In this document: positions 15,638-21,804 of the stretch, in pieces | Layout: every line of letters begins with the position of its first letter | How positions within the stretch are numbered: position 1 is the first letter of the stretch | Translations under genes and position numbers: made by a program | Origin: Ruminococcaceae bacterium UBA5295 | GTDB taxonomy: Bacteria; Bacillota; Clostridia; Oscillospirales; Acutalibacteraceae | Direction: 5' to 3' | Length of the DNA stretch: 21,804 nucleotides | Assembly: GCA_002411365.1 (NCBI GenBank) | Contig: DHSD01000014.1 | Span: 70,726 to 92,529, forward strand | The notes under the pieces: generated by a model | Told to the model about the DNA's origin: nothing | The model's database searches: none | Seen by the model: the letters and a program-made list of their open reading frames with translations, nothing else

Positions 15638-16366
15638 ATGGATTTTGATCTTTACAAATTTGTGGATAAGTATAAGCTCTCATCTACAGAACAGAGCATT
15701 CTGCAATTCATTTTAGACCATCCGGAACAGTCTTTTAACTTAAATGTCCGCGATTTGGCGAAGATGAATTATACGTCTCCGGCAACTATTATCCGCTTGG
15801 CGCAAAAATTGGGATACCGTGGATACACCGATATGTTGTACCGCATTCATTTTTCGATCAAAAGCAAACGGTATGATCTTGCATCCGAAAAACCGCATTC
15901 CATCATCGATACGGACTGCCTTTTAGAAAGTGTTGGGTCGCAGGGCATTGAATCATTCGTTCAGCTCATGCGGTCGGCGGGCAAGGCTCCGATTTATACA
16001 AGCGGCGTGGGTTTTTCCCAGACGGCAGCCCAATACATTGCGCGGAAGCTCCTGGTGCTGGGCTATCCTGCCATTATGACGGACTCGTTTGAACTGTTTG
16101 AAAACAACCGTCTTGGCGCAAAAGTTTCTTTCCTGGTTTCAAGGAGCGGCGAGACGTACGAAATAGTTAAATACGCGAAACTTGCTTCCGCACATGGCCT
16201 TGCTGTCATTTCGTTTACAGGCGACCAGCCGAACACCTTGGCGGAACGTTCATCCCTTAATTTTAAAATCGAAGACCAAGATAAATTCGACGACAGAAAC
16301 ATGAATGTCAATTACTTTTATCCAAGCGTGGTTGCCATGTTTGAATTCCTGACCTCAAAACTTTGA
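15638..16366 (+). CDS. RpiR/MurR-family regulator of the alpha-glucoside locus
   Basis: A 242-residue regulator. Residues about 1-75 form the N-terminal HTH_6 domain (LSSTEQSILQFILDHPEQSF, then LAKMNYTSPATIIRLAQKLG); a linker leads to a SIS sugar-phosphate-binding domain with SGVGFSQTAAQYIARKL and the signature SRSGETYEIVKYAKLA. I prefer ATG 15638 (MDFDLYKF) because GGGAAGGAAG at 15617-15626 is about 11 bases upstream; a GTG at 15626 would overlap that site. Members of this type (GlvR) control maltose PTS genes, as activators or repressors, through a sugar phosphate. It has its own promoter region and is followed by the EIIA gene. Confidence 0.9.
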   Translation: MDFDLYKFVDKYKLSSTEQSILQFILDHPEQSFNLNVRDLAKMNYTSPATIIRLAQKLGYRGYTDMLYRIHFSIKSKRYDLASEKPHSIIDTDCLLESVGSQGIESFVQLMRSAGKAPIYTSGVGFSQTAAQYIARKLLVLGYPAIMTDSFELFENNRLGAKVSFLVSRSGETYEIVKYAKLASAHGLAVISFTGDQPNTLAERSSLNFKIEDQDKFDDRNMNVNYFYPSVVAMFEFLTSKL

Positions 16367-16469
16367 GGGATGGCAGAAGACCTTTCGTGCCGCGCTGGGG
16401 GCAGCAGAAAAACGGATGTGCCTGATTTCTACGGTGGGCTTGTTCCAGCCGGAAAAGGTGGTTGTAACA

Positions 16470-16952
16470 ATGAGTTTCTTTCATAAATCAAAAGAGAGCG
16501 GGAAAGTAATCCTTGCTCCCCAGACTGGAAAAATCGTCCCTCTCAGCGAGGTGCCAGACCCGGTTTTTTCCGGGAAGGTCCTTGGCGATGGGGCGGCAAT
16601 TCTTCCCGCTGAAAACAAAGTTTTTGCCCCAATTTCAGGCACGATTGTGCAGGTTGCCGATACACTCCATGCTGTATGCATTGAGAGCGAAGATGGTTTG
16701 GATATTCTGCTCCACCTCGGCCTTGACACAGTCAAGCTGAAAGGAAAAGGATTTCGGTGCCATGTCAGAAGCGGCCAGCACGTTGCGGCGGGCGATTTGC
16801 TGATGGAGATGGATCTCGACTATATTCAGCGCGCAGGTTATCCCGTCGTCACGCCGTGTATCATTACCAATCTGGACGCTGTAAAAAAAGTTTCAGCAGC
16901 ATCCGGAGATGCCGTTGCCGGAAAGACCATCCTCATCAAATATGAGCGCTGA
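16470..16952 (+). CDS. PTS EIIA component, glucose (Crr-like) family
   Basis: A 160-residue soluble phosphocarrier that passes phosphate from HPr to the EIIB domain of the transporter. It shows APQTGKIVPLSEVPDPVFSG, the GDGAAILP strand, FAPISGTI, His67 in TLHAVCIESEDG and the phosphorylated His82 in ILLHLGLDTVKLKG, followed by HVRSGQHVAAGDLLMEMD. ATG 16470 is chosen since AAAGGTGG lies 8 bases upstream and family members start there; the frame stays open upstream to a possible ATG at 16416 but those residues are not family-like. With this gene the locus holds a complete EII set. Confidence 0.9.
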   Translation: MSFFHKSKESGKVILAPQTGKIVPLSEVPDPVFSGKVLGDGAAILPAENKVFAPISGTIVQVADTLHAVCIESEDGLDILLHLGLDTVKLKGKGFRCHVRSGQHVAAGDLLMEMDLDYIQRAGYPVVTPCIITNLDAVKKVSAASGDAVAGKTILIKYER

Positions 16953-16982
16953 AAAAAGGTCTGGATATGTCTGGCAGGTATC

Positions 16983-17171
16983 GTGAATGTACCGAAAAAT
17001 AGAATCAAGTTTTTTGCAGGTGAGAGCCTAAACGTTCCGGAGCACAGGAAAACCGGCAATCTCTGCCTGGACGACGGTATCCGTTGGTTGTCGGAGCAGT
17101 CGCAGGCTGTGCTGGACTTTGGTTTCGGGAACGGAAATGCTTTATCCTTTGCAGCTCAACTTTTATTATAG
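16983..17171 (+). pseudogene. SAM-dependent methyltransferase, truncated after motif I
   Basis: GTG at 16983 starts VNVPKNRIKFFAGESLNVPE, then HRKTGNLCLDDGIRWL and AVLDFGFGNGNALSF before TAG at 17169-17171. The SLNVPEHRKTG leader and the glycine-rich LDFGxGNG motif I are those of a class I SAM-dependent methyltransferase, which normally runs to about 200 residues; only 62 remain. The stop comes three bases before a large palindrome at 17174, suggesting that an insertion or deletion removed the rest. The cofactor site alone cannot form an enzyme. No clear promoter; it lies 30 bases after the EIIA gene. Confidence 0.6.
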
Positions 17172-17173
17172 TT

Positions 17174-17257
17174 ACAGGGCATATCGGTGACCTCTAAAAT
17201 GGTGATATTGACAATTTCCATTTTAAAGGCTTTTCACCGAATATGCCCTGTCTTTTT
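17174..17257 (+). repeat. Large imperfect palindrome (terminator or MITE-like)
   Basis: Left arm 17174-17202 starts ACAGGGCATATCGGTGA and continues CCTCTAAAATGG; right arm 17218-17251 reads CCATTTTAAAGG, four extra bases, TCACCGAATATGCCCTGT. Nearly every base of the left arm pairs, with one bulge and one mismatch, around a 15-base loop; CTTTTT follows. It would terminate the PTS transcript on the plus strand. The stem of about 29 bp is much longer than usual for a terminator. Confidence 0.8.
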
Positions 17258-17325
17258 ATTGCTTTTTCAGAGCTTTATTCTCCATACCCCAACATTTATT
17301 ATAGAGCCTATAAAATTTGATATGC

Positions 17326-17454
17326 AAAACAAAAGTAGAAGCCAGCAAATGCCAGCTTCTACTTTTTTGGGGAGGAGTTGTATTGAAAAGGTGTGGCATC
17401 CAACCACAGAACTTATAATCAATGATGAATAAAATGCTTCAACGAACTTTTCTT
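17326..17454 (-). ncRNA. Candidate small regulatory RNA with C-rich anti-Shine-Dalgarno stretch
   Basis: On the minus strand a consensus promoter at 17489-17461 predicts a start near 17454. The transcript has no convincing coding frame. It contains a small hairpin (TGTGG-TTGGATG-CCACA, about 17406-17390), an unpaired-looking CTCCTCCCC (17377-17369) which is complementary to AGGAGG-type ribosome sites, and then a Rho-independent terminator: GTAGAAGC stem, 12-base loop, GCTTCTAC, TTTTGTTTT, ending near 17326. Total about 129 nt. C-rich single-stranded stretches of this type mark Firmicutes small RNAs that block translation starts, such as RsaE/RoxS; I do not claim homology to them. Promoter, size, lack of coding and terminator are seen; the regulatory role is inferred. 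Confidence 0.65.
17331..17368. terminator. Bidirectional Rho-independent terminator
   Basis: AAAAGTAGAAGC (17331-17342) pairs perfectly with GCTTCTACTTTT (17355-17366) around a 12-base loop. T runs lie on both sides (TTTTTT on plus; TTTTGTTTT on minus), so it can end transcripts from either direction, including the minus-strand small RNA. Confidence 0.85.
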
Positions 17455-17460
17455 GTTTTC

Positions 17461-17489
17461 ATTATAAAGCGACGGTTTGCTGCTGTCAA
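17461..17489 (-). promoter_or_regulatory. Consensus sigma-A promoter, minus strand
   Basis: TTGACA (17489-17484), exactly 17 bases, TATAAT (17466-17461): both boxes match consensus fully, the best promoter in the window. It points away from the RlmD gene into the 17326-17454 region. The remaining 17490-17698 before RlmD shows no gene; I see no clear plus-strand promoter there. Confidence 0.85.
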
Positions 17490-17698
17490 CGCTTTTAAAG
17501 CCTACGATAAAAGATTCTACCCTTTGTATAAAATGACTGAATTTATTAATAAATTTTCGTCGCTATTGTTTTCCAGCATGGAATTTTTCGTAAGGGTAAA
17601 ACATTCATAAAAGAAGCTGTATGCCAACTGTTTGTATTATTGGTATCGCAATGGTAAACTTAAAGGGAAGGCTAAATATTTTATTTATTGGAGGATAT

Positions 17699-19066
17699 AT
17701 GGAACTCATAAAAAATCAGACAGTTCCTTTGGAAATTACAGGATATACAGCAGACGGCAGCGGGATTGGAAGATATCATGGGATTGCCGTGTTTGTGCCT
17801 CAGGCAGCCGCAGGAGATGTTATTGAAGCAAAAATTCTCAAAACTGCCAAAACATATGCTTATGGGAAAATCGAAAAAATCGTGTCCCATTCGGAAGACC
17901 GTGTCCAGCCGTTATGCCCTCAGTATGCGAAATGCGGCGGATGCGTTTTCAGGCACATATCGTACGAAGCGGAACTCCGCGCGAAGCAGCAGCGCGTGCA
18001 GGATGCCCTTGAACGGATAGGCGGCTTGCATTTTGCGGTTTTGCGCCCGATCGTCGGTGCTAAAAGCCCTGACCGCTACCGCAACAAGGCGCAGATACCA
18101 ATAGGTGAAGGTGTAAAGAAAAGTGAGGTGAACCTTGGCTTTTATGCTTCACATAGCCACAGAATTATAGACTGCGGCGAATGTTTACTTCAGCCTGAGG
18201 AGTTTTCGCGCGCATCAGAGGCTTTCAGAGAATGGGAGCGCAAAACATGTGACAGCGTATACAACGAATCTACAGGGCGGGGGAGGCTGCGCCACCTGTT
18301 TTTAAGGAAAGCGGAAACAAGCGGCGAAATCATGGCCTGCATAGTAGTAAATGGAAACGGCGTCCACGACGAGGAGGGGTTGACAAAGCTGATGAGGGAG
18401 AAGGTTCCCGGCCTCACAGGGGTTATAATCAACAGTAACCGTGAAAAAACAAATGTGATTTTGGGCCCAAAATGCCGCACTGTGTGGGGGAAGGACTTTA
18501 TTACAGACAAGCTTTGCGGCCTGCGGTTCCGCATTTCACCGCTCTCGTTTTATCAAGTAAATTCCAAGCAGGCTGAGCGGCTTTACGGCATCGCATCACG
18601 TTATGCCGGCCTTACGGGGAACGAGACGGTACTTGACCTTTACTGCGGCACAGGCACTATAGGCCTTTCAATGGCTTCAAAGGCGAAGCGGGTGATAGGC
18701 GTTGAAATTGTAGAGCAAGCCGTTGAGGACGCAAAGAAAAATGCTGCCGAAAATAGGATAGAAAATGCGGAATTTATCTGTTCTGATGCGGCAAAAGCGT
18801 CGGATATGCTGAAAAACCGCCGTATTCATCCCGATGTCGTTATCCTTGACCCGCCGCGGAAAGGATGCAGTCCACAGCTTATTGAGACAGTCGCTGCCAT
18901 GGCGCCGGAACGTATAGTTTACGTTTCATGCAATCCGGCAACTCTCGCACGGGATATCAAATCATTTGCGCTGCAATGCTATAAAACGGCTGAGGTTACG
19001 CCTGTGGATATGTTCCCAAGGACTGCTCACGTTGAGTGCGTGGTATTGATGTCGCGCAATATATAG
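17699..19066 (+). CDS. rlmD: 23S rRNA (uracil-5-)-methyltransferase, RlmD/RlmCD type
   Basis: A 455-residue SAM-dependent enzyme that makes 5-methyluridine in 23S rRNA. Residues about 3-60 form the TRAM RNA-binding domain (ITGYTADGSGIGRYHGIAVF). Cys73, Cys79 and Cys82 (LCPQYAKCGGCVF) plus a Cys near 150 are the iron-sulfur ligands. The Rossmann part has motif I VLDLYCGTGTIGLS, motif IV LDPPRKGC, and the catalytic nucleophile in VYVSCNPATLARD, ending with VDMFPRTAHVECVVLM. ATG 17699 with GGAGG at 17690-17694 is clearly the start; the frame runs upstream to 17621 but those residues are not part of the family. In Firmicutes one such enzyme (RlmCD) often serves two sites; which is meant here cannot be told. 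Confidence 0.92.
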   Translation: MELIKNQTVPLEITGYTADGSGIGRYHGIAVFVPQAAAGDVIEAKILKTAKTYAYGKIEKIVSHSEDRVQPLCPQYAKCGGCVFRHISYEAELRAKQQRVQDALERIGGLHFAVLRPIVGAKSPDRYRNKAQIPIGEGVKKSEVNLGFYASHSHRIIDCGECLLQPEEFSRASEAFREWERKTCDSVYNESTGRGRLRHLFLRKAETSGEIMACIVVNGNGVHDEEGLTKLMREKVPGLTGVIINSNREKTNVILGPKCRTVWGKDFITDKLCGLRFRISPLSFYQVNSKQAERLYGIASRYAGLTGNETVLDLYCGTGTIGLSMASKAKRVIGVEIVEQAVEDAKKNAAENRIENAEFICSDAAKASDMLKNRRIHPDVVILDPPRKGCSPQLIETVAAMAPERIVYVSCNPATLARDIKSFALQCYKTAEVTPVDMFPRTAHVECVVLMSRNI

Positions 19067-19210
19067 CAAAACGCGGCAGTAACGACGCAATATATTGTGC
19101 TTCGGTTGAATCGAAAGAGAAAAATAGCCTACTTTTCATTCGCGATAATCCGTGATATAATTAGGCTATAATTGTTAGCAAAACGGGGTCGGAATTGGTC
19201 ATTATATTGC

Positions 19211-19240
19211 TTGACTGTGTGCTTTTTTAGAGCGTATATA
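19211..19240 (+). promoter_or_regulatory. Promoter of the recombinase cassette
   Basis: TTGACT (19211-19216), 18-base spacer, TATATA (19235-19240). The -10 box overlaps the left arm of the 10-bp inverted repeat at 19238-19270. A second possible promoter, TTTTCA (19133-19138), 17 bases, TATAAT (19156-19161), lies upstream. Confidence 0.55.
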
Positions 19241-19270
19241 GTAGTACGATTTTATAGGAGGTACTACTAT
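19238..19270 (+). promoter_or_regulatory. Perfect 10-bp inverted repeat enclosing the ribosome binding site
   Basis: ATAGTAGTAC (19238-19247), 13 bases GATTTTATAGGAG, GTACTACTAT (19261-19270). The loop carries most of the Shine-Dalgarno sequence and the right arm includes the first two bases of the ATG at 19269. It may act as an RNA hairpin that hides the start codon, or as a DNA operator over the -10 and start region. Confidence 0.7.
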
Positions 19271-19517
19271 GTTATATGTAAGAAGCGTCGGCAAGAATGG
19301 CAAAGATATATTCCACCCCATCAAGGACAACAATGTTTATATTCTCTGCAAGAAGTGTGGACAGATGGTTCCGGTTCCCGAACCTGCGGGATTTCTCTAT
19401 GAAGTAGGAGCCTGTGCTTCTTCTATTGAAGCGGTGGATATTTGTGACGACTGTTTAGAAAAAGAATGCGAGTTGGAAGATGAGCTGTTGAAGAAAGAAT
19501 CTGCCGAAGAAATATAA
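19269..19517 (+). CDS. Small Cys-rich (zinc-ribbon-like) protein
   Basis: An 82-residue acidic protein. Cys27/Cys30 (LCKKCG) and Cys59/Cys62 (CDDC) form two CxxC knuckles, enough for one zinc site; Cys49 and Cys67 are extra. The C-terminus from 63 is a charged helix rich in Glu and Lys. The start is supported by AGGAGG at 19256-19261. It sits 36 bases before the serine recombinase, same direction, so it is likely co-transcribed with it. I do not recognise a named family. A DNA-binding helper or accessory role for the recombinase is inferred only from position and the zinc knuckles. Confidence 0.65.
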   Translation: MLYVRSVGKNGKDIFHPIKDNNVYILCKKCGQMVPVPEPAGFLYEVGACASSIEAVDICDDCLEKECELEDELLKKESAEEI

Positions 19518-19553
19518 TGTATCTGGGCAGGCTGTTCATAAGGAGGAATTGAA

Positions 19554-20477
19554 GTGGATCCAAAGGTATTTTTCATACCGGCAAAACCGGATAAAATTGT
19601 AAAGAACGTCGGTATATACTGTCGGGTCAGCACTTCTGACAAAGACCAGTTGAACAGCCTTGCCGCCCAAATATCCGCATTAACGAAAGCGGTATCCCAT
19701 GTTGAGCAGTGGAAACTGCGGGATACATTTATCGATATCGGTTCCGCAAAGTCAGAAGTTCCCCGCAAGGAATTCGAGCGAATGCTGCAGGAATGCGAGG
19801 AGCACAACATTTCTGTCATCCTGACAAAAAGCATCAGCCGGTTCGGCCGAGACACTGTCGATACGCTGGAAGCCCTGCGTCGATTAAAGGCAGCCGGCAC
19901 ACGGGTTATATTCGAACAGGAAAACTTGGATACGGATAACACAGACAGTGATTTAATGATATCCGTGATTGAATCTTTCGCTCAGGCTGAAAACGAAACC
20001 CGAAGTGATAATATTCGTATGGGGCTGAATTTTCGGGCCGCCCAGGGAACATCGGGTTTATACAGACGAAGACTGTATGGATACGACAAAACCGCCGAGG
20101 GCGAGCTGGTTATCAATAAAGAGCAGGCACAGGTTGTCCGCGATATTTTTCGTTGGTACATTGATGGGAAAAGCGTCCTCGGAATCATCAAGGAATTTGA
20201 AAAGAAAGGTATCCCTTCCCCAACCGGTAAACCAAAATGGAGCAAGCGTTCCGTTGAGAATATTCTTATCAATGAGAAATACATCGGCACCGTCAGACTA
20301 ACGGATTCGGTTACCGGAAAATATGAGTACTTGGCAAAGGACAACCATCCGCCCATCATCACCGAGGATGTATTTCGGGATGCACAGGAGGCAAAAAGGC
20401 GCAGGTCGAATGTCGTGACGGATGAAAACGGGACACATCGCAAAGGGGAAAAATACAGTTCGAAGAAAAAGAAATGA
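19554..20477 (+). CDS. Serine recombinase, short form (resolvase + recombinase domains)
   Basis: A 307-residue site-specific recombinase. Residues about 18-155 are the resolvase/invertase catalytic domain with nucleophile Ser26 in YCRVSTSDKDQ, and the conserved KSISRFGRD and ENLDTDNTDSDLM segments. Residues about 165-285 are the Recombinase domain (PF07508) with YGYDKT, VVRDIFRWYIDGKSVLGII, and WSKRSVENILINEKYIG. Large serine integrases normally continue into a zinc ribbon and coiled coil for 450 or more residues; this one ends in a basic tail KYSSKKKK. Similar compact proteins exist in Firmicutes, so it may be complete. GTG 19554 is preceded by AAGGAGG. Its target site is not identifiable here. 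Confidence 0.88.
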   Translation: MDPKVFFIPAKPDKIVKNVGIYCRVSTSDKDQLNSLAAQISALTKAVSHVEQWKLRDTFIDIGSAKSEVPRKEFERMLQECEEHNISVILTKSISRFGRDTVDTLEALRRLKAAGTRVIFEQENLDTDNTDSDLMISVIESFAQAENETRSDNIRMGLNFRAAQGTSGLYRRRLYGYDKTAEGELVINKEQAQVVRDIFRWYIDGKSVLGIIKEFEKKGIPSPTGKPKWSKRSVENILINEKYIGTVRLTDSVTGKYEYLAKDNHPPIITEDVFRDAQEAKRRRSNVVTDENGTHRKGEKYSSKKKK

Positions 20478-20511
20478 TAACGTTTTATGCGTTATAAGGT
20501 GGGCGATTGCA

Positions 20512-21282
20512 ATGAATTGTGCGGATTTAAAGAATTTAAAAGTAAAACATGGCGTTTTTGGAGTAGGCGTCATAACGGATACCTCAGACAATTATCTAAT
20601 TGTCAAGTTTGCAACAAAGGAATCAAAGTTTGTATATCCAGACGCTTTTGAAAAATTTATAACAGCCGATAATGAGGAAGTACAAGCTGAACTTATAAAA
20701 GAAATCAAGAATAAAAAACTTGCTGCTGAAGCACAGCGGCAAGCGGCAGAAGAAGCCCAAAAAACTAAAGAAAAGCTCTATGCAGCAGAAAGACAAGCTA
20801 TTCCTATAAAAAGAAATAGAAGAAATATTGAGGATGGCTTTGGCTCTGATTATAATGTAAAGCATTTAGCAAGACAGCCTATCCTCACCTATCAGCAAGT
20901 AGAGGAGCAATTCGGAATTAAGATTGCAGGTTTTGGCCGGGGAATTAATAGAACACAATCAACTGTAGTTCTTATTTCATCAGTAGATAAAAAGAAGACC
21001 GGTTTTGTATATCATGATCATTGGACCTTTGACGGAGATTATATGTATTCCGGTGAAGGAAAAACCGGAGACCAGCAAATGACCCTTGGCAACAAGGCAA
21101 TTGTAGATGCAAAGCGCGACGGTAAAATAATACATTTGTTTGTTAAATTCTCACCACAGGAATATTACTATCAAGGCGTATTTTCTTTAGAGGATTATAC
21201 ATACGAAGATGACAAAGACGAATCTGGAAATGTCCGCAAAGAGTATAAGTTTAGGCTAAGAAGGCAGAATTCAGATGGATAA
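20512..21282 (+). CDS. Protein with Tudor-like N-domain, coiled coil and SRA-like (ScoMcrA type) domain
   Basis: A 256-residue protein from ATG 20512, which has AAGGTGGG about 8 bases upstream; the frame is open further 5' but overlaps the recombinase there. Residues 1-60 (VKHGVFGVGVITDTSDNYLI, KFVYPDAF) resemble the small beta-barrel seen at the end of UvrD-like helicases and in Firmicutes proteins of unknown role. Residues 60-110 are a Lys/Glu/Ala-rich coiled coil. From about 125 the pattern LTYQQVEEQFG, YHDHW, YMYSGEGKTGDQQM, LGNKAI and YYYQGVFSLEDY matches the SRA-like domain of ScoMcrA-type restriction proteins, which read modified bases or phosphorothioate DNA. No nuclease motif is present. 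It overlaps the NUDIX gene by 8 bases. Confidence 0.65.
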   Translation: MNCADLKNLKVKHGVFGVGVITDTSDNYLIVKFATKESKFVYPDAFEKFITADNEEVQAELIKEIKNKKLAAEAQRQAAEEAQKTKEKLYAAERQAIPIKRNRRNIEDGFGSDYNVKHLARQPILTYQQVEEQFGIKIAGFGRGINRTQSTVVLISSVDKKKTGFVYHDHWTFDGDYMYSGEGKTGDQQMTLGNKAIVDAKRDGKIIHLFVKFSPQEYYYQGVFSLEDYTYEDDKDESGNVRKEYKFRLRRQNSDG

Positions 21283-21730
21283 TGCATCGAAAACGATAAG
21301 AGTAGTTGCGGCGGTTATTTGTGATTATTTGGAAAACCCAACTGAGATTTTTGCTACTGCCAGAGGGCATGGTGAATTCAAAGGACAGTGGGAGTTCCCC
21401 GGGGGCAAAATTGAGGTTGGCGAAACACCACAGCAAGCTCTGATAAGAGAAATTAAAGAGGAGCTATCTGTGAAAATCAAAGTTGGCAAACTAATTGATA
21501 CCATTGAGTATGACTACCCAACTTTCCATTTAAGCATGGATTGCTTTTGGTGTGTTGTGGTCGACGGAGAAATTATACTCAAAGAAGCAGAGGATGCAAG
21601 ATGGCTTTGCAAAGATAAATTATATAGTGTCAATTGGTTGCCCGCTGATATAACATTGATTAAAAAAATACAGAATAGCCTACTTTCGCGTGAAAGTGAG
21701 ATTGATATTGTTGGTTCCCGTGATGGCTGA
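21275..21730 (+). CDS. NUDIX hydrolase, MutT/NudG-like (deoxy)nucleoside triphosphate pyrophosphohydrolase
   Basis: A 151-residue enzyme expected to cleave (deoxy)nucleoside triphosphates, often damaged or modified ones, to the monophosphate. The sequence GQWEFPGGKIEVGE leads into the NUDIX box at residues 44-66: Gly44, Glu50, then REIKEEL with the metal-binding Glu pair 62-63. The usual Gly after EEx is Ser65 here (EELSV), a conservative departure. WEFPGGKxExGE is typical of 8-oxo-dGTP/CTP pyrophosphohydrolases. ATG 21275 lies inside the end of the SRA-like gene in another frame (8-base overlap), indicating coupled translation. The last 74 bases of the window (21731-21804) hold no gene I can support. 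Confidence 0.88.
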   Translation: MDNASKTIRVVAAVICDYLENPTEIFATARGHGEFKGQWEFPGGKIEVGETPQQALIREIKEELSVKIKVGKLIDTIEYDYPTFHLSMDCFWCVVVDGEIILKEAEDARWLCKDKLYSVNWLPADITLIKKIQNSLLSRESEIDIVGSRDG

Positions 21731-21804
21731 AAATCCCGATGAATAAAGGGTTTTACGTCTATATGGATATATTTACCTGAACGGGCGCGGGTTCACACGT
21801 CGAG

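Noticed and set aside
17384..17432. Short plus-strand frames after GGGGAGGAG (TTG start at 17384 giving 11 residues; another ending IINDE)
   Set aside because: The apparent ribosome site is the complement of the C-rich stretch of the minus-strand RNA and follows a terminator; the peptides show no recognisable features.
17422..17610. 62-residue plus-strand frame before rlmD
   Set aside because: No ribosome binding site, no recognisable motif, and it overlaps a consensus minus-strand promoter; probably chance.
17621..17698. Upstream extension of RlmD by 26 residues
   Set aside because: The GGAGG site and family alignment place the start at 17699; the extra residues are not TRAM-like.
19123..21686. 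Direct repeat AATAGCCTACTTT at 19123-19135 and 21674-21686, possible attachment sites around the recombinase cassette
   Set aside because: A 13-base exact repeat is expected a few times by chance in a window of this size, the flanks do not align beyond it, and the right copy lies inside the NUDIX coding sequence.
1..21804. CRISPR arrays, tRNA or rRNA genes
   Set aside because: No regularly spaced repeats, cloverleaf-like tRNA sequences or rRNA segments were seen.

Overview
The window looks like chromosomal DNA of a low-to-mid GC Firmicute, most likely a clostridial (Oscillospiraceae-type) gut or fermenter bacterium. The basis is strong AGGAGG-type ribosome binding sites, sigma-A promoters with near-consensus boxes, Firmicutes-type gene families (BMP-type nucleoside ABC transporter, GH4 6-phospho-alpha-glucosidase with its PTS, RlmCD-type methyltransferase, short serine recombinase) and GTG/TTG starts. 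The taxonomic call is an inference.

Layout. (1) 1-1860 is a graveyard: the tail of a cold-shock protein gene with its terminator, then decayed prophage and accessory genes (VRR-NUC nuclease with a frameshift and a stop codon, helicase tail, frameshifted HicB antitoxin, zinc-ribbon stub, Abi-like tail) and the 3' end of an IS256-family transposase. (2) 1866-12085 is a nucleoside uptake and salvage locus. A leftward lacI-type regulator and ribokinase pair diverges from a rightward operon: BMP-family lipoprotein, ATPase, two permeases, nucleoside hydrolase, an M20 metallohydrolase and a GATase1-like protein. Both promoters are clear. The expected flow is nucleoside import, cleavage to base and ribose, and phosphorylation of ribose; the job of the last two genes is open. 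(3) 12149-12316 holds a short orphan reading-frame tail with a strong terminator. (4) 12500-16952 is an alpha-glucoside PTS locus: EIICB, GH4 6-phospho-alpha-glucosidase (CDMP motif), RpiR-family regulator, separate EIIA. By eye this block is richer in G+C than the nucleoside locus. (5) 16983-17698 holds a methyltransferase gene cut off after motif I, a large palindrome, and a probable small RNA on the minus strand with a consensus promoter, a CUCCUCCCC stretch and a terminator. (6) 17699-19066 is a 23S rRNA m5U methyltransferase (RlmD/RlmCD type). (7) 19200-21730 is an accessory cassette: a Cys-rich 82-aa protein under an inverted repeat that frames its own ribosome binding site, a short serine recombinase, a protein with an SRA-like modified-DNA reader fold, and an overlapping NUDIX hydrolase.

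The most interesting items are the small RNA candidate at 17326-17454, the SRA-like plus NUDIX pair at 20512-21730, and the hairpin at 19238-19270. All family assignments come from reading motifs; no database search was run.
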